Assembly: GCA_012934845.2 (NCBI GenBank)
Contig: WNNJ02000277.1
Span: forward strand, 1 to 64,000
From: Pomphorhynchus laevis
Lineage: Eukaryota > Acanthocephala > Palaeacanthocephala > Echinorhynchida > Pomphorhynchidae
Reading direction: 5' to 3'
Length of the DNA: 64,000 nt
How positions within the stretch are numbered: position 1 is the stretch's first letter; every line of letters begins with the position of its first letter. This document shows, one piece after another, positions 20,692 to 32,224 of this stretch. The notes below the pieces were generated by a model. It made no database searches and was not told where the DNA came from. It saw nothing but the letters and a program-made list of their open reading frames with translations. Made by a program: the position numbers and the translations under genes.

Positions 20692-22018
20692 TAGACTCAG
20701 TAAGCTTATCTGATTATCTACAATTAAACAATCAAATGGTTTCTATATTACAGTCCAGGGCAACAAAACACTGGTAAACTCTTACTTGTAGTATCATTAA
20801 CTACATTTTAGACATTACAATTAATCGAAACAAAGTGATTAATAACATCTTTATATATAGATGATATTACTAAGACAGGTCTTTTAATGCAATACTATGT
20901 TTTCCTAGTTAAAAAATCGTAGGAAAATTTCTTCATTTGATAGTATTTAATGAAGATTAATACGCAAATTAACCTTTATTAAACAAATTATGCTGTTCTC
21001 AATCAACAATTATATTTTATCACGAATTTGAAAGAATAAATTTTGAAAAATAATATGTTTAAATTGAAATTAACTTTATGATCAAATTGTACTTTTTGTC
21101 TTTACAGATACTAGCGGCGGCTAGCGAAAAATAAATTAGTGAATGTTGATCCAAAATTAAAAAAATATATTATAAACAGTAAAAGCATTTTAAAGAAATT
21201 CATGAAATAAATATTTAGCTTGTAAAAATAATATTGTTTATTTATATTAATATTAATATTTGCTGGTATTTTTTAAAATACCAGCAAATTAATTTGTCAA
21301 AAAGATTTGATTTGTTTCATTGATTAATTTTTTTGATTAATTTGTTTTATCAAATTAATTTGTATTATCTTGTTAATATCTTGTTCTTCGTGTATTTAAA
21401 CAAACTGAAGTAATATTCGAGGCTATAATTTAAACGACACAAGTCACTCTAATTGGAAATGCATGTATACATAATAAGTATGATATATTTATGATAAATA
21501 AATAATCAGGATAAAGGAATAAATTCTATTGATAATTTACTATTAAAGAAAACAAATATTATAACTATTATGTGGCATACGATGAAACAACCGCATATTG
21601 CATACGTTGATTATTGCTTGCAAAATTATTAATGGCAAAATGATTGCCATTATATTAGTTATATTTTGCGTTGAAAATTAGAAAACATTAAGTGAAAAAA
21701 CAATTTTACTTTTTAATAATTATATTGTTTTTAAGAGAAAATAATAATTATACATAAAATAAATGATTGTTATATAAGATTTTATATAATTTATATCAAG
21801 TAAAAATTCAAATTTGAAATTTAAAATAAAAATTGATATAATTTAATTTATTGAGTTAATAAATAAATAAATCAATTTTAATGAATTTGTAATTATTTAT
21901 TTACTTTATCGTTCATCGGTCCAAATGTTATTCCTTTAACTGCTTATTCTGTTCTTAATCGAAATAAATTATTTCGTTCTGAATAGTATTTAAAAAAGAT
22001 AAATAATAAATAATTATA
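20692..22018 (+). repeat. 1.33-kb dispersed repeat, copy 1 of 3
   Basis: Non-coding unit also found at 30,878-32,206 and 53,929-55,231. It begins exactly with 'tagactcagtaagcttatct', a variant of the Naiad terminal motif, and ends in 'gtatttaaaaa'. It contains a hairpin with 13-14-bp arms at about 21,259-21,288 ('tttgctggtatttt') and the patch 'actagcggcggctagc'. Two copies are embedded in the actin duplication; this one stands alone, so the unit has moved or been copied independently. Confidence 0.85.
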
Positions 22019-22019
22019 A

Positions 22020-22165
22020 AGGATTTTATACAATTTATATTTATATCAATTTAAAATTTATAATTGAAATTTAAAATAAAAATCATTTTTAATGAATTGA
22101 CTAATAAATAACAGACGATGTATCATAATAAGGATTGGAGATCATCACGAGGAACACACTATAGA
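22020..22165 (-). mobile_element. Naiad tail fragment
   Basis: Reverse tail sequence: 'gaaatttaaaataaaaatca', 'gaattgactaataaataaca', 'gacgatgtatcataataagg', then a degraded module start 'agatcatcacgaggaac'. Confidence 0.6.
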
Positions 22166-22299
22166 TAAATTAAAGAATTTGAAATAAAATTCATTAATAC
22201 CTATTTTCAGTATTCCTAACAGAGGTTATATTAGCGGGGTATAGTATTTAAATATAGTATATATTAAAATAGTATTTTAAAATGTATTCAAGTTAAAAT

Positions 22300-22840
22300 T
22301 TACATTTGAAATTTAAAATAAAAATTGGTATAATTTTTATAGTATATGATAATAATCTAGTATCTTAGTCTAATACAAAGTATATTATTTATTATCCATC
22401 CATAAAAATTTGCAATAAAAATCATTTAAAATAAAAATCATTTTTATGAATTGACTAATAAATAACAAACTATGTATCAGAATAAGAATTAGAGGTCATC
22501 AGGAGGAACTGCTATGCTATCAGGCTTCGGCGCCTAACTCCTCTACCCAACATAGCAGCGGGCCCAAATACATGCTAATGATGTATTTCCTCTGAAATAA
22601 CTATCTAGTATCTTATTCTAATGCAAAGTATATTATTTATTATCCATCCATAAAAATTTGCCACTTAAGAGTTTAAATTTATTCTTTATATTATTGTGTT
22701 GATTTATATATTTTACTATTTTCTGCTTGATGTTATTTTTATGGAAACCTTGTTTAAAATATGTATCTATTAAATTATTTAAATGATTTTGAAGAAAGCC
22801 AATATTGCTTTTTATCCATTCATAAAAAATTATCATTGGG
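22300..22840 (-). mobile_element. Naiad C-terminus plus complete tail module
   Basis: 22,836-22,640 (minus) encodes 'GFLQNHLNNLIDTYFK' and the element's C-terminus 'KNKFKLLSGKFLWMDNK'. The tail follows at lower coordinates, with the module at 22,497-22,590: reversed 'aaatacatgctaatgatgtattt' hairpin, 'gcgggccc', 'aacatagcag', 'ctgctatgctatcagg' and 'tcatcaggagg'. This is the best minus-strand example of coding end and structured tail in their native order. Confidence 0.75.
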
Positions 22841-24092
22841 AATCATAAAAGCGGAGATTTGAAGACAACATGTGCTCTGAGTAAAACTTTTGCAATTGAA
22901 TTAATCTGATCATTCAGTGGAGGTTACATATTTTGTTGTATTTTACATAAATTTAAAATATAGAAACGGATCTTAATCTTAAAAATATTGTTATTTACCT
23001 AGTATAGTTATAAAACGATTAGAACTAAGTTTATAAGTCATCTGGAAGAACTGGCAAGTTATCAGAAATCATTAAATATTCCTTATGGTACAGGATCAGC
23101 ATTCACGTCAATCATAATGTGATTATCTTATTCTAATACAAAGTATATTATTTATTATCCATTCATAAAAATGAACGTCATTTCTATGAATTGACTAATA
23201 AATAACAGACAATGTATCATAATAAGGATTGGAAATCATCAAGAGGGACATACAATAGATAAATTAAAAATAAAGATAAATAATTATAAATAATAAATAA
23301 TAACTTATCCTTTTCTTAAAGTTGATTTTTAAGAATTTGAAATAAAATTCATAAATACATATTTTCAGTATTCCTAACAGAGCTTATATTAGCGGGAAAA
23401 CAGAGTCCACGAATCAAATTTTGAAATTAAAAAAAGAGCCAATTTTTTTGAATTGACTATTAATAATATACGATGTATCCGAATAAGGAATAATAATCAT
23501 TTGAATAAAACATGATTTATGTACTTTCTAGCTGGAAGCAGAGTTTAAAGTCATGAAATAACGACCGATCATGTAAATTGTTTGATTGGCTAACTTTCGA
23601 TAACCGACGTGACAGACGATATACAGTTACGTCGATTGTTTATGGCATAACTGACAATGTCATGTCATTTTTAGTAATTATATTTAATAGATTGGTTGTC
23701 AAGGATGAACTATTTTATCAAATAATTATCAGAAATTTAATTAAATATTTAATAAAATAAATATTAAAATAAATATTTTTCAAAATATTGGAGGTTAGTT
23801 AAATAAAATTTAATGGAATAATAAATTTTAGGTGAGTTTATTCTTTTTCTTTCCATTAACAAGTATATGAATGTAAACATTTAATTTTGATGGTGTAATT
23901 CAATCATAATCAGACAAGTTCAGAATAATCAAAACCAATAACTTTTAAAAGGAATAGTTATTTTTAAATATCTATTATGACGATCACTGAACTCTCTCTA
24001 ATAAAGACGATCGTCTAACAGCTGAACATTGATGTAAAAATGCAATTAAATTCGCACATGTGATCTATTAAGATCTTATTGTATTTTAAAGT
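22841..24092. other. AT-rich sequence with small Naiad pieces
   Basis: Short reversed Naiad tail pieces occur at about 23,120-23,300 ('attgactaataaataacaga'). The stretch 22,860-23,160 has a relative at 55,550-55,900 ('tggaggttacatattttg', 'tcatctggaagaactggcaa'). An open frame at 23,578-23,760 (+) has no recognisable product. Confidence 0.45.
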
Positions 24093-24100
24093 ATCTATAT
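24093..24100. repeat. left 8-bp target-site duplication of the hAT element
   Basis: ATCTATAT, immediately before the left terminal repeat; the identical word follows the right terminal repeat at 46,261-46,268. Eight base pairs is the hAT target-duplication length. Confidence 0.75.
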
Positions 24101-25824
24101 CAGGGGTATCAAACTCGCCTCTCGCGGATCAAATGCGGCATTTATTAATGCGATAATTCATGACTTACGATACCATAATTATCGTTTAAATAATTATTCG
24201 AGCTGGATCAAAGAATAGAATAAATTATTTTTGATATTTCGCTAACTTCATACAATTTTGTAATTTTCTGAGGATGCTGACAGAAGTTATCGAAATACCA
24301 AAAATAATTTATTTGCTTTGATCCATATCGAATTGTTATTTATCAATAATTGATCAGTATCAACTATTTAAAATTATCATTTAATTAGTCTAATTATCGA
24401 ACTTATATAACGCCAATATAACAAAAATATTATTTTCTCTTTGAAAACACTGTACTCGTTTTTAGTGAGGCGATTATTAAATTATCTCTCTTTGTACGCT
24501 TACCATACTGACAACAATGGCAGAGCGCATTGCTCTCGACGAAATAAGCTTCAACGCGACTGTGACATCAAATATGAATTTTTCAAAACGTGCAGAGAAG
24601 AGAGAAGGATCTGGAAACACAGACAATTACTTTGTTGAACACAGGGGCGTCCTAACATGTCTTATTTGTACAGAGAAAGTTGCATTGCACAAAAAAGTAT
24701 AATTTAAAACGGCATTATACAGCTAGAGTGCATAGGAGTACGCGAAATACGAGGGAGCTGGGAGAGTTATTCGGGTTGCTAAACTAAAATAGTGTCTGTT
24801 AAGGCAAAAATCTCTGTTTAGGAAAGTAGCTAAAGATAATAGTTCATTTGTTTAAGCTAGCTACATTATTATTGAAATGATTGCTAAAGCTGTAAAGCCA
24901 TTCACTAAAGGTGGTTTTATCAAAACGTGTATGATACAAAGTATCATACAATTATTCAGCTGCAAGTATCGTCTGTCCAAAAAAGAAAATTTTGTTTTGT
25001 AGCATCAGCCTTTCTGACAACACCGTGGCAGAACGCATTTCTAATATATCAAGTAACATTTTTGATCAACTTAGTGAAAAATTAAAATGTTTCAGTGTAT
25101 ACTCAGTTGCTCTTGATGAAACCACTGACATCACTTATACTTCCCAGCTCGCAATTTACGTCCGTGGTGTCGATGAAAAGTTTCACGTAATAGAGGAGTT
25201 GCTTACAGTAAATCCACTGCATGGCCGAACAACGGCTCAGGAGATATTTCATCTGATGTGTGATGCCCTTGAGAATGTCGGTTTGTCATGGAAAAGGTTT
25301 GTTGGAATAACAACCGATGATGCCCTATCAATGACAGGGAAGAAAAAATGACTGATACCACTTGTTCAAAATAAATTGAAGTCGGATAATGTGGATGAAG
25401 TTATTGCTCTGCACTGTATTATCCATCAGCAAGCTCTTTGCAGCAAATGTGGGAAGTTTGACAATGTGATGTCGGTCGTTGTTAAATGCGTCAACAAAAT
25501 ACGATCAAGAGTTTTGATTCACAGAATGTTCTGTTCATTTTTAGAGGAAATGCAGTCAGAATATGGGATGTGATCTACTTCACCAAGGTACGTTGCCTCA
25601 GTATAGGAAATGTTTTAAAGAGATTTTTTAGATTCAGAGTAAAAGTAAAAGCCTTGGTGGAGAAAGATGGGGATGATTTGCCTATGCTAGGTGATCACAC
25701 ATGGATCATGGATTTGCTTTTCTAGTTAACATCACACATGACCTTAATATACTAAAAAAAAAGTTACAAGATCTTGTACAACTTGTTAGTGTTGCTTAAG
25801 ATAACATGATGCCATTCTCTGTAA
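24101..25824 (+). mobile_element. hAT (GTF2IRD2/ZBED-like) element, left part
   Basis: Starts with the terminal repeat 'caggggtatcaaact' and 'cgcctctcgcgg', typical of hAT relatives of GTF2IRD2. Coding remains begin near 24,520 with the N-terminus including a broken BED-type finger ('LTCLICTEKV', then 'HYTA' out of frame). The transposase core is at 24,992-25,725: 'LFCSISLSDNTVAERIS', 'FSVYSVALDETTDITYT' (hAT DE region), 'AIYVRGVDEKFHVIEELL', 'RFVGITTDDALSMTGKKK', 'IALHCIIHQQALCSKC'. A frame shift after GKKK, several stops and a 25-bp insertion near 24,950 make it inactive. At 25,824 it is cut by the actin-bearing segment. Its missing 3' half is at 44,885-46,260. Confidence 0.85.
24531..25824 (+). 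repeat. hAT ORF segment duplicated at 43,591-44,884
   Basis: About 1.29 kb shared between the two hAT parts, offset about 19,060 bp. Both share the same frame-shift lesion ('gggaagaaaaaatgactgat'), so the duplication happened after the ORF was already dead. Confidence 0.85.
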
Positions 25825-25899
25825 GGACTCCAAAAGAATATAATTTCTGACTTTAATTTTTCGTCTTCAATGTTTTTTGTTAAATTTAATTAATTATTA

Positions 25900-26095
25900 T
25901 TCGTAAAAATATTATATAAAATTTTATACAATTTATATTTATATCAAGTTAAAATTTGTAAATTTAAGTCACTATTCATGAATTGACTAATGAATAATAG
26001 ACGATGTATAATAATAAGGATTAGAAGTCATCAGGTGGACCTGCTATGGTATCAGGTTTTGACCCCTATTTCTTTACCCAACATCGAAAGATAAA
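25900..26095 (-). mobile_element. Naiad tail fragment inside segment A
   Basis: Reversed tail: 'atgaattgactaatgaataat', 'agacgatgtataataataagg', then the module 'gtcatcaggtggacctgct', 'aggttttgacccc' and 'acccaacat'. Copy B has the same at 48,950-49,135. Confidence 0.6.
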
Positions 26096-26739
26096 GCTAT
26101 CATTTAAAAATAAAAATATTTCATTGAACTTAATAACCATTGCTGCTTGCTATATAATTGCTCTATAACTAAAAATCAAATGAAACAGACAAACTAGATT
26201 AGGATAAGGTTTGGTTTGGTAATTATTTGATATATTCTCCAGCCTTTTGTACAAATTGAGAGCTTTGGCTCCATAAAAACAGAATAATGAAAAATTACCA
26301 CGGAAGAATTCTACACACAAGTAATAACAAAATATGTAATGTGTATATAATTTGAATTTAATTCCAATTTAGAAGTTATTAATTGTAATTTATTCCTGAT
26401 TCATTAAATGATTTTCACAAAATTCTACAAATTATGTTATGCATGACACCGTTTGGAGGAAATGCACTTTAAAAACGATACATGAAGAATGATTTCACTA
26501 TGACTTGTGAAGTCATTCTTAATGTCTATTAATTAAACAAATGTTTGTAATGTCATTTAATTACTACAAATGTTTGTGATGTCCAATTTATATCGAAAGT
26601 TGCGATTTACTTATGTTGGATGAGTAAATCACAGTAAAAGATATGATTTTATCATTAAAATGTTGATAAAATATGTGGAATGTATCGGAAATTACTTTAA
26701 TAAAAACTTCATGAAAACTACATAATTTATTACAAACTG

Positions 26740-27560
26740 TAATAATTTAAACCATCAATTTATTAATTGCCATTAATGATAATTATAATTGCAAAATTAT
26801 AATATAAAAAAATATATTATATTATAAATAATTATGTAAATCATATTATTATAATTTTAATAAATTATACATTAATAATATTAATAACATTCAAGGATTG
26901 ACTATCTTATTTTTTGGTTTTTTGTTGTATTTAAAAATATCAAAGCAAATAACAAACTTTTGTTTACTTTTAAATTGTTATCGTTTCTGTCATGTTTTTC
27001 GAAGTTCCTGGGAGTTTTGTAAAGTATATTTGAAATTCAGCTGTGCACCAATAATTTGTATTTAATAATTTATTTTGTAATTAAGCACTGATTATGCTTA
27101 ACTTAAAGCAAAGTTACTGCAATTTTAAAATAAAATCGTGGTTTATTTTTATAAATAGTATTTATAGATAATAATATTTTTTTCAAATAATATTATTAAT
27201 ATATCATAATAATATAATGTTTTTTTAAATAATATAAATATTATTATATAATATTTATTTAATAAATAAACAATACAGTTCACTTATATAAAATATATAG
27301 GTATATCTATTATACATATAATGTACAAAAGTTATAACATTTTATAACCATATTATTGTGTTATGTTATAATACTTATAACATAGTATAAGTATTATAAT
27401 ATACTTATATTATATTATACTATATTATAATATTTTAATATACTTATATTATATTATACTTAAATAATCAACTTATAATCAAAATGTATTATAATACATT
27501 TTGATTGTATATATATTATACAAATAATAATGTACAAAAGTTATAATTATATAAAAATTT
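26740..27560. repeat. very AT-rich low-complexity tract
   Basis: Mostly A/T with imperfect tandem 'atacttatattatattatac' units at 27,400-27,470 and a palindromic 'aaaatgtattataatacattttgat' near 27,480-27,505. It lies downstream of the actin gene (minus sense). The corresponding tract in copy B is at 49,790-50,610. Confidence 0.6.
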
Positions 27561-27665
27561 ACAAACGTTCTCCGCAAATGAGGCGTAAGATAAAATTTAT
27601 AATTAGTCATCTTGCTCACTTTAAAATGTCTAATATTTATTTTTAATTCAAATTGGCAGCAAAAA

Positions 27666-27671
27666 TTTATT
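27666..27671 (-). terminator. candidate polyadenylation signal of actin copy A
   Basis: AATAAA on the minus strand, about 90 nt after the actin stop codon. It is a plausible but unproven signal in an AT-rich region; the equivalent in copy B is 50,717-50,722. Confidence 0.4.
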
Positions 27672-27757
27672 TAATAATTTCGACTCTATCGTAATTTTTT
27701 ATCATTTTCTGGGTAGAGTTTACATAAAAGTAAAGCAAAAATAATATAATTGTTAAG

Positions 27758-28888
27758 TTAAAAGCATTTTCTATGAACGATCGAAGGACCACTTTCATCG
27801 TATTCCTCTTTAGAAATCCACATGGATTGGAAAGTAGATAATGATGCTAGAATTGAACCTCCAATCCATACAGAGTATTTTCGTTCAGGAGGTGCAATGA
27901 TCTTTATTTTAATTGTACTGGGTGCTAGTGCAGTCATTTCCTTTTGCATTCGATCCGCAATTCCTGGATACATGCTACTTCCTCCAGAAAGTACAGTGTT
28001 TGCGTACAAGTCTTTCCTAATATCAATATCACATCTCATAATTGAATTAAATGCGGTTTCGTGAACACCTAATACTTCCATTCCTACGAATGACGGCTGA
28101 AATAGCGCTTCAGGACACCGGAATCTTTCGTTACCAATACTGATCACTTGACCGTCAGGCAGCTCGTAACTCTTCTCTAATGAGGAGGACGATGCTGCAA
28201 CTGCTAGTTCTTGTTCGTAGTCAAGCGCCACATAACATAGTTTCTCTTTTATATCACGAACGATTTCCCTTTCAGCTGACGATACAAAAGCGTATCCGTG
28301 TTCCATCATGATTTTCATCATGTATTCTGTCAATTCTCGTCCAGCAACGTCCAATCTTAGGATGGCGTGTGGCAGTGCATATCCCTCATAAATTGGAACC
28401 GTATGGGTGACACCATCTCCACTGTCCAAAACAACTCCAGTTGTTCTACCGGATGCATACAATGAAAGAACTGCCTGAATTGCAACATACATTGCAGGGC
28501 TGTTGAACGTTTCAAACATTATTTGGGTCATTTTCTCTCTGTTTACTTTAGGGTTCAGTGGTGATTCAGTTTGTAGAGTTGGATGTTCTTCAGGTGCTAC
28601 TCTAAGTTCATTGTAAAATGTGTGATGCCATACTTTCTCCATGTCATCCCAATTAGTGATGATACCGTGTTCTACTGGATATTTAAGAGTTAGTATTCCT
28701 CTTTTGCTTTGGGCTTCATCCCCTACGTAACTGTCCTTTTGTCCCATACCGACCATAACGGCCTGGTATTTTGGCCGACCGACGATAGATGGAAACACAA
28801 CTCTCGGGGCATCGTCTCCAGCAAATCCTGCTTTGCACATACCACTTCCATTGTCGATTACTACCGCAGCAACTTCGTCGTCACACAT
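27758..28888 (-). CDS. actin, copy A
   Basis: Intact 376-codon intronless actin, the length of a standard cytoplasmic actin. The ATP-site loops are present: '[17 protein letters not shown]' (residues 12-28) and '[11 protein letters not shown]' (about 155-165), as are the hinge/His region 'YPVEHG', the phalloidin-side '[10 protein letters not shown]' and the C-terminus '[10 protein letters not shown]'. It starts MCDDEVAA, as in many invertebrate actins processed after Cys2. It departs from the canonical sequence at normally invariant places: D-loop KYQA at 40-43 (usually RHQG), PRVVFP (PRAVFP), [13 protein letters not shown] (VLLTEAPLNPKAN), FNSP (FNTP), GSSMYPG (GTTMYPG) and SMWISKEEY (QMWISKQEY). 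It is thus a divergent paralogue, not a copy of a conserved cytoplasmic gene. It is preceded by a TATA box and a CArG box, which argues for a working promoter. Filament-forming cytoskeletal ATPase by family. Confidence 0.95.
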   Translation of the reverse strand: MCDDEVAAVVIDNGSGMCKAGFAGDDAPRVVFPSIVGRPKYQAVMVGMGQKDSYVGDEAQSKRGILTLKYPVEHGIITNWDDMEKVWHHTFYNELRVAPEEHPTLQTESPLNPKVNREKMTQIMFETFNSPAMYVAIQAVLSLYASGRTTGVVLDSGDGVTHTVPIYEGYALPHAILRLDVAGRELTEYMMKIMMEHGYAFVSSAEREIVRDIKEKLCYVALDYEQELAVAASSSSLEKSYELPDGQVISIGNERFRCPEALFQPSFVGMEVLGVHETAFNSIMRCDIDIRKDLYANTVLSGGSSMYPGIADRMQKEMTALAPSTIKIKIIAPPERKYSVWIGGSILASLSTFQSMWISKEEYDESGPSIVHRKCF

Positions 28889-28948
28889 TATCCTATTCTT
28901 TTCTTTGTTAGAATGTAAGCCAGTGGAATAAAGAGCTAACAGACCTTT

Positions 28949-28956
28949 TATTTATA
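28949..28956 (-). promoter_or_regulatory. TATA box of actin copy A
   Basis: TATAAATA on the minus strand, 61 bp upstream of the ATG. Transcription would start near 28,922, leaving a ~35-nt leader. The equivalent in copy B is 52,000-52,007. Confidence 0.65.
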
Positions 28957-28991
28957 CATGTTTTATTCTGGATCACTGTCTTAAGCGGTTT

Positions 28992-29001
28992 CCATTTTTG
29001 G
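28992..29001 (-). promoter_or_regulatory. CArG box (SRF-type site) upstream of actin copy A
   Basis: CCATTTTTGG fits CC(A/T)6GG exactly, about 35 bp upstream of the TATA box. Serum response factor sites of this form are characteristic of animal actin promoters (family knowledge). The equivalent in copy B is 52,043-52,052. Confidence 0.65.
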
Positions 29002-29180
29002 AAATATTCCTTCTTGCAAATAATTTATGCAAAAATTACAAAGAAATAAGGCATTTTTGCTACATAAAACGATTTTTTCGTAATATCTACACACACTGCG
29101 TATTATTTTACAATTATTGTGATATTCGATACCTCACAGTAGAACTTATTATATCTAGTGAATAAGAAAATTCTGCTATA

Positions 29181-30075
29181 AAATCTACAATAAAACTATA
29201 ATATACATCCTTGACTTTCAGTCAGTTCATCAAATTGATTTTTTATATACTCGACGATTCTTAAAAATTCGAATTTTATTATTTTAATGATTACTAATTA
29301 AACTAAATTTAATTTCATTAAATATATTATCATTTTTTACATCTATTTACAAAATCAATTACTTAAATTTTAAATTTCCTTGATTATTTGAAGACTTAAA
29401 AAGTGATAAAATACATCTAAGTGGCTATTGAGTTATAAATTTTATGCTTTTATAAAAAGTTTAATGCGATTCGCCAAGTTTCGTATATTGTCCACTCCAA
29501 CGGTGGAGTGGACACTATACGAAAAGGCGGAAGAGTGTCACGGAGTCCTGTTACAGTTGTGATATTGGACCATCAAAAAATTTCGGAACGGGAGATAGCC
29601 GAACAACCAAAATCAATTTAATGATTCTAACTGCAGATTGGATATTGGACGAAAATGTGGAAGAGTCATGGAAGCCTGTTTTCTTACAGTAGCGATGTTG
29701 GATCATCAAATGATTTTGGGAGCGGGTGATAACCAAACAAACAAACCATGACAATGAAAATGACAAGCAACAAATTTAAATCTACAATAAAACTATAATA
29801 TACATCCTTGACTTTCAGTCAGTTCATCAAATTGATTTTTTATATACTCGACGATTCTTAAAAATTCGAATTTTATTATTTTAATGATTACTAATTAAAC
29901 TAAATTTAATTTCATTAAATATATTATCATTTTTTACATCTATTTACAAAATCAATTACTTAAATTTTAAATTTCCTTGATTATTTGAAGACTTAAAAAG
30001 TGATAAAATACATCTAAGTGGCTATTGAGTTATAAATTTTATGCTTTTATAAAAAGTTTAATGCGATTCGCCAAG
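29181..30075. repeat. 298-bp direct repeats around a 299-bp interior (copy A)
   Basis: 29,181-29,478 and 29,778-30,075 look identical on reading (offset 597). The interior 29,479-29,777 opens with a strong hairpin (arms 'tgtccactcc' / 'ggagtggaca', extended by cgtata/tatacg with one mismatch) and then holds two diverged ~125-bp tandem units ('ggaagagt', 'ggaccatcaaa' / 'ggatcatcaaa'). The interior has no clear product. It could be a very small LTR-like element or an insertion that duplicated its target. The equivalent in copy B is 52,232-53,126. Confidence 0.8.
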
Positions 30076-30126
30076 CTTTAACTGAGCAACAATTAATTTA
30101 AATGTCGATTAATTTTGTAATTGTGA

Positions 30127-30363
30127 GTGATGACTGAAAGGATAAAATCGCGGATACGTACTACCGAAATGATATCCCTTAGCAATGTGGCCGGTCAATT
30201 ATCATTTTATACTATGATACTTATGGAGAGATCAAATCTCGATACTGGCCGAAGACCGCCTTGGGCTACAAAAAAGAACTGGTCTGTCGCACAGAATCGC
30301 GATGTCTGGAGTTTTTTAGTTCGTCCACTGCCTCCATTACCCTACACTCGGACAAGTCGTTGA
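30127..30363 (+). CDS. unrecognised ORF (78 codons)
   Basis: Encodes 'MMTERIKSRIRTTEMISLSN' and a Trp/Pro-rich end ('GRRPPWATKKNWSVAQNRD', 'RPLPPLPYT'). Its base composition is clearly less AT-rich than the flanks, which hints at a coding or TE origin. No family recognised; identical in copy B (53,178-53,414). Confidence 0.25.
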   Translation: MMTERIKSRIRTTEMISLSNVAGQLSFYTMILMERSNLDTGRRPPWATKKNWSVAQNRDVWSFLVRPLPPLPYTRTSR

Positions 30364-30755
30364 TCAGAAAAGTCTTGTGCTACTTTTTTCTTGTCAATAA
30401 ATTGTTGTTGAGTAATTTACTCGTCTCTATATCAATCAACCTCAAGTATGAAAATATTTTATGGTAAAAAACCAGAGAGATTATTAAAGTTAGATTAGTC
30501 TAATACTATTAAATCAGTTTATTTATAATAAAGAAAAAAGTCAAAATCGATATATGAAGCAATTAAAAGTACTAATATCCGATAATTCAGGAATTGTTGC
30601 CAATGATAAAAATAGCTTTTGATAGCTCATTTTGTTTTAAATTTCATTTTAAAATTTTAACTTGATTATTATTAACTTGACCTTTTTACTTTATATAAAA
30701 TCTTATATCAAAATCATGACGTACGCAATGCTTGATTTTTAAATAGTTATGATGC

Positions 30756-30790
30756 CAGGGGCAATCAAACTGAAAAGTTTGATTGCCCTG
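30756..30790. repeat. 35-bp hairpin resembling two fused hAT terminal repeats
   Basis: 'caggggcaatcaaact' is followed by 'gaa' and its inverted partner 'aagtttgattgccctg'. The arm closely resembles the hAT end at 24,101 ('caggggtatcaaact'), so this may be a hAT remnant whose interior is gone. The equivalent in copy B is 53,807-53,841. Confidence 0.5.
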
Positions 30791-30877
30791 TCAAATAAAT
30801 ACAAATATTAATTTAATATTGATATTAAATATTTTAAATATTAAATATTTAAAATATTTAAATATTTAATATTGATA

Positions 30878-32206
30878 TAGACTCAGTAAGCTTATCTGAT
30901 TATCTACAATTAAACAATCAAATGGTTTCTATATTACAGTCCAGGGCAACAAAACACTGGTAAACTCTTACTTGTAGTATCATTAACTACATTTTAGACA
31001 TTACAATTAATCGAAACAAAGTGATTAATAACATCTTTATATATAGATGATATTACTAAGACAGGTCTTTTAATGCAATACTATATGTTTTCCTAGTTAA
31101 AAAATCGTAGAAAAATTTCTTTATTTGATAGTGTTTGATGAAGATTAATACGCAAATTAACCTTTATCAAACAAATTATGCTGTTCTTAATCAACAATTA
31201 TATTTTATCACGAATTTGAAAGAATAAATTTTGAAAAATAATATGTTTAAATTGAAATTAACTTTATGATCAAATTGTACTTTTCGTCTTTACAGATACT
31301 AGCGGCGGCTAGCGAAAAATAAATTAGTGAATGTTGATCCAAAATTAAAAAAATATATTATAAACAGTAAAAGCATTTTAAAGAAATTCATGAAATAAAT
31401 ATTTAGCTTGTAAAAATAATATTGTTTATTTATATTAATATTAATATTTGCTGGTATTTTTTAAAATACCAGCAAATTAATTTGTCAAAAAGATTTGATT
31501 TGTTTCATTGATTAATTTTTTTGATTAATTTGTTTTATCAAATTAATTTGTATTATCTTGTTAATATCTTGTTCTTCGTGTATTTAAACAAACTGAAGTA
31601 ATATTCGAGGCTATAATTTAAACGACACAAGTCACTCTAATTGGAAATGCATGTATACATAATAAGTATGATATATTTATGATAAATAAATAATCAGGAT
31701 AAAGGAATAAATTCTATTGATAATTTACTATTAAAGAAAACAAATATTATAACTATTATGTGGCATACGATGAAACAACCGCATATTGCATACGTTGATT
31801 ATTGCTTGCAAAATTATTAATGGCAAAATGATTGCCATTATATTAGTTATATTTTGCGTTGAAAATTAGAAAACATTAAGTGAAAAAACAATTTTACTTT
31901 TTAATAATTATATTGTTTTTAAGAGAAAATAATAATTATACATAAAATAAATGATTGTTATATAAGATTTTATATAATTTATATCAAGTTAAAATTCAAA
32001 TTTGAAATTTAAAATAAAAATTGATATAATTTAATTTATTGAGTTAATAAATAAATAAATCAATTTTAATGAATTTGTAATTATTTATTTACTTTATCGT
32101 TCATCGGTCCAAATGTTATTCCTTTAACTGCTTATTCTGTTCTTAATCGAAATAAATTATTTGGTTCTGAATAGTATTTAAAAAAGATAAATAATAAATA
32201 ATTATA
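30878..32206 (+). repeat. 1.33-kb dispersed repeat, copy 2 of 3
   Basis: Same unit as 20,692-22,018; it starts at 'tagactcagtaagcttatct' and runs 20 bp beyond the end of the segmental duplication ('gataaataataaataat'), where it matches copy 1 but not copy 3. It therefore entered this locus before or with segment A. Confidence 0.85.
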
Positions 32207-32224
32207 TAAGGGTGCCGTGTGACC

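Larger units (their letters stand above)
25824..32185. repeat. 6.36-kb actin-bearing segmental duplication, copy A
   Basis: Near-identical to 48,874-55,231 at an offset of 23,050-23,051 bp. The left edge 'aggactccaaaagaatata' abuts the hAT element here and a LINE in copy B; the right edge 'gtatttaaaaa' abuts a LINE here and Naiad debris in copy B. I found only scattered differences (for example 'gctatggtatc' against 'gctatgttatc' at 26,045/49,095). It contains an actin gene, a 298-bp direct repeat pair, a hAT terminal-repeat hairpin and one 1.33-kb repeat. Confidence 0.92.

Noticed and set aside
21108-21140. 'tttacag' followed by a short open frame in the 1.33-kb repeat as a last exon of the TMEM272-like gene
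   Set aside because: The phase would fit exon 15,880-15,956, but the exon at 15,999 fits better: it continues the family's loop and fourth membrane span and ends in a stop. The repeat also recurs in two unrelated places.
27758-28888. Actin copies as processed pseudogenes
   Set aside because: Intronless, but the frame is intact in both, there is no oligo-A or target duplication, and a TATA box and CArG box lie at normal distance upstream.
27822-28918. Plus-strand open frames across the actin genes
   Set aside because: They are antisense shadows of the actin coding sequence.
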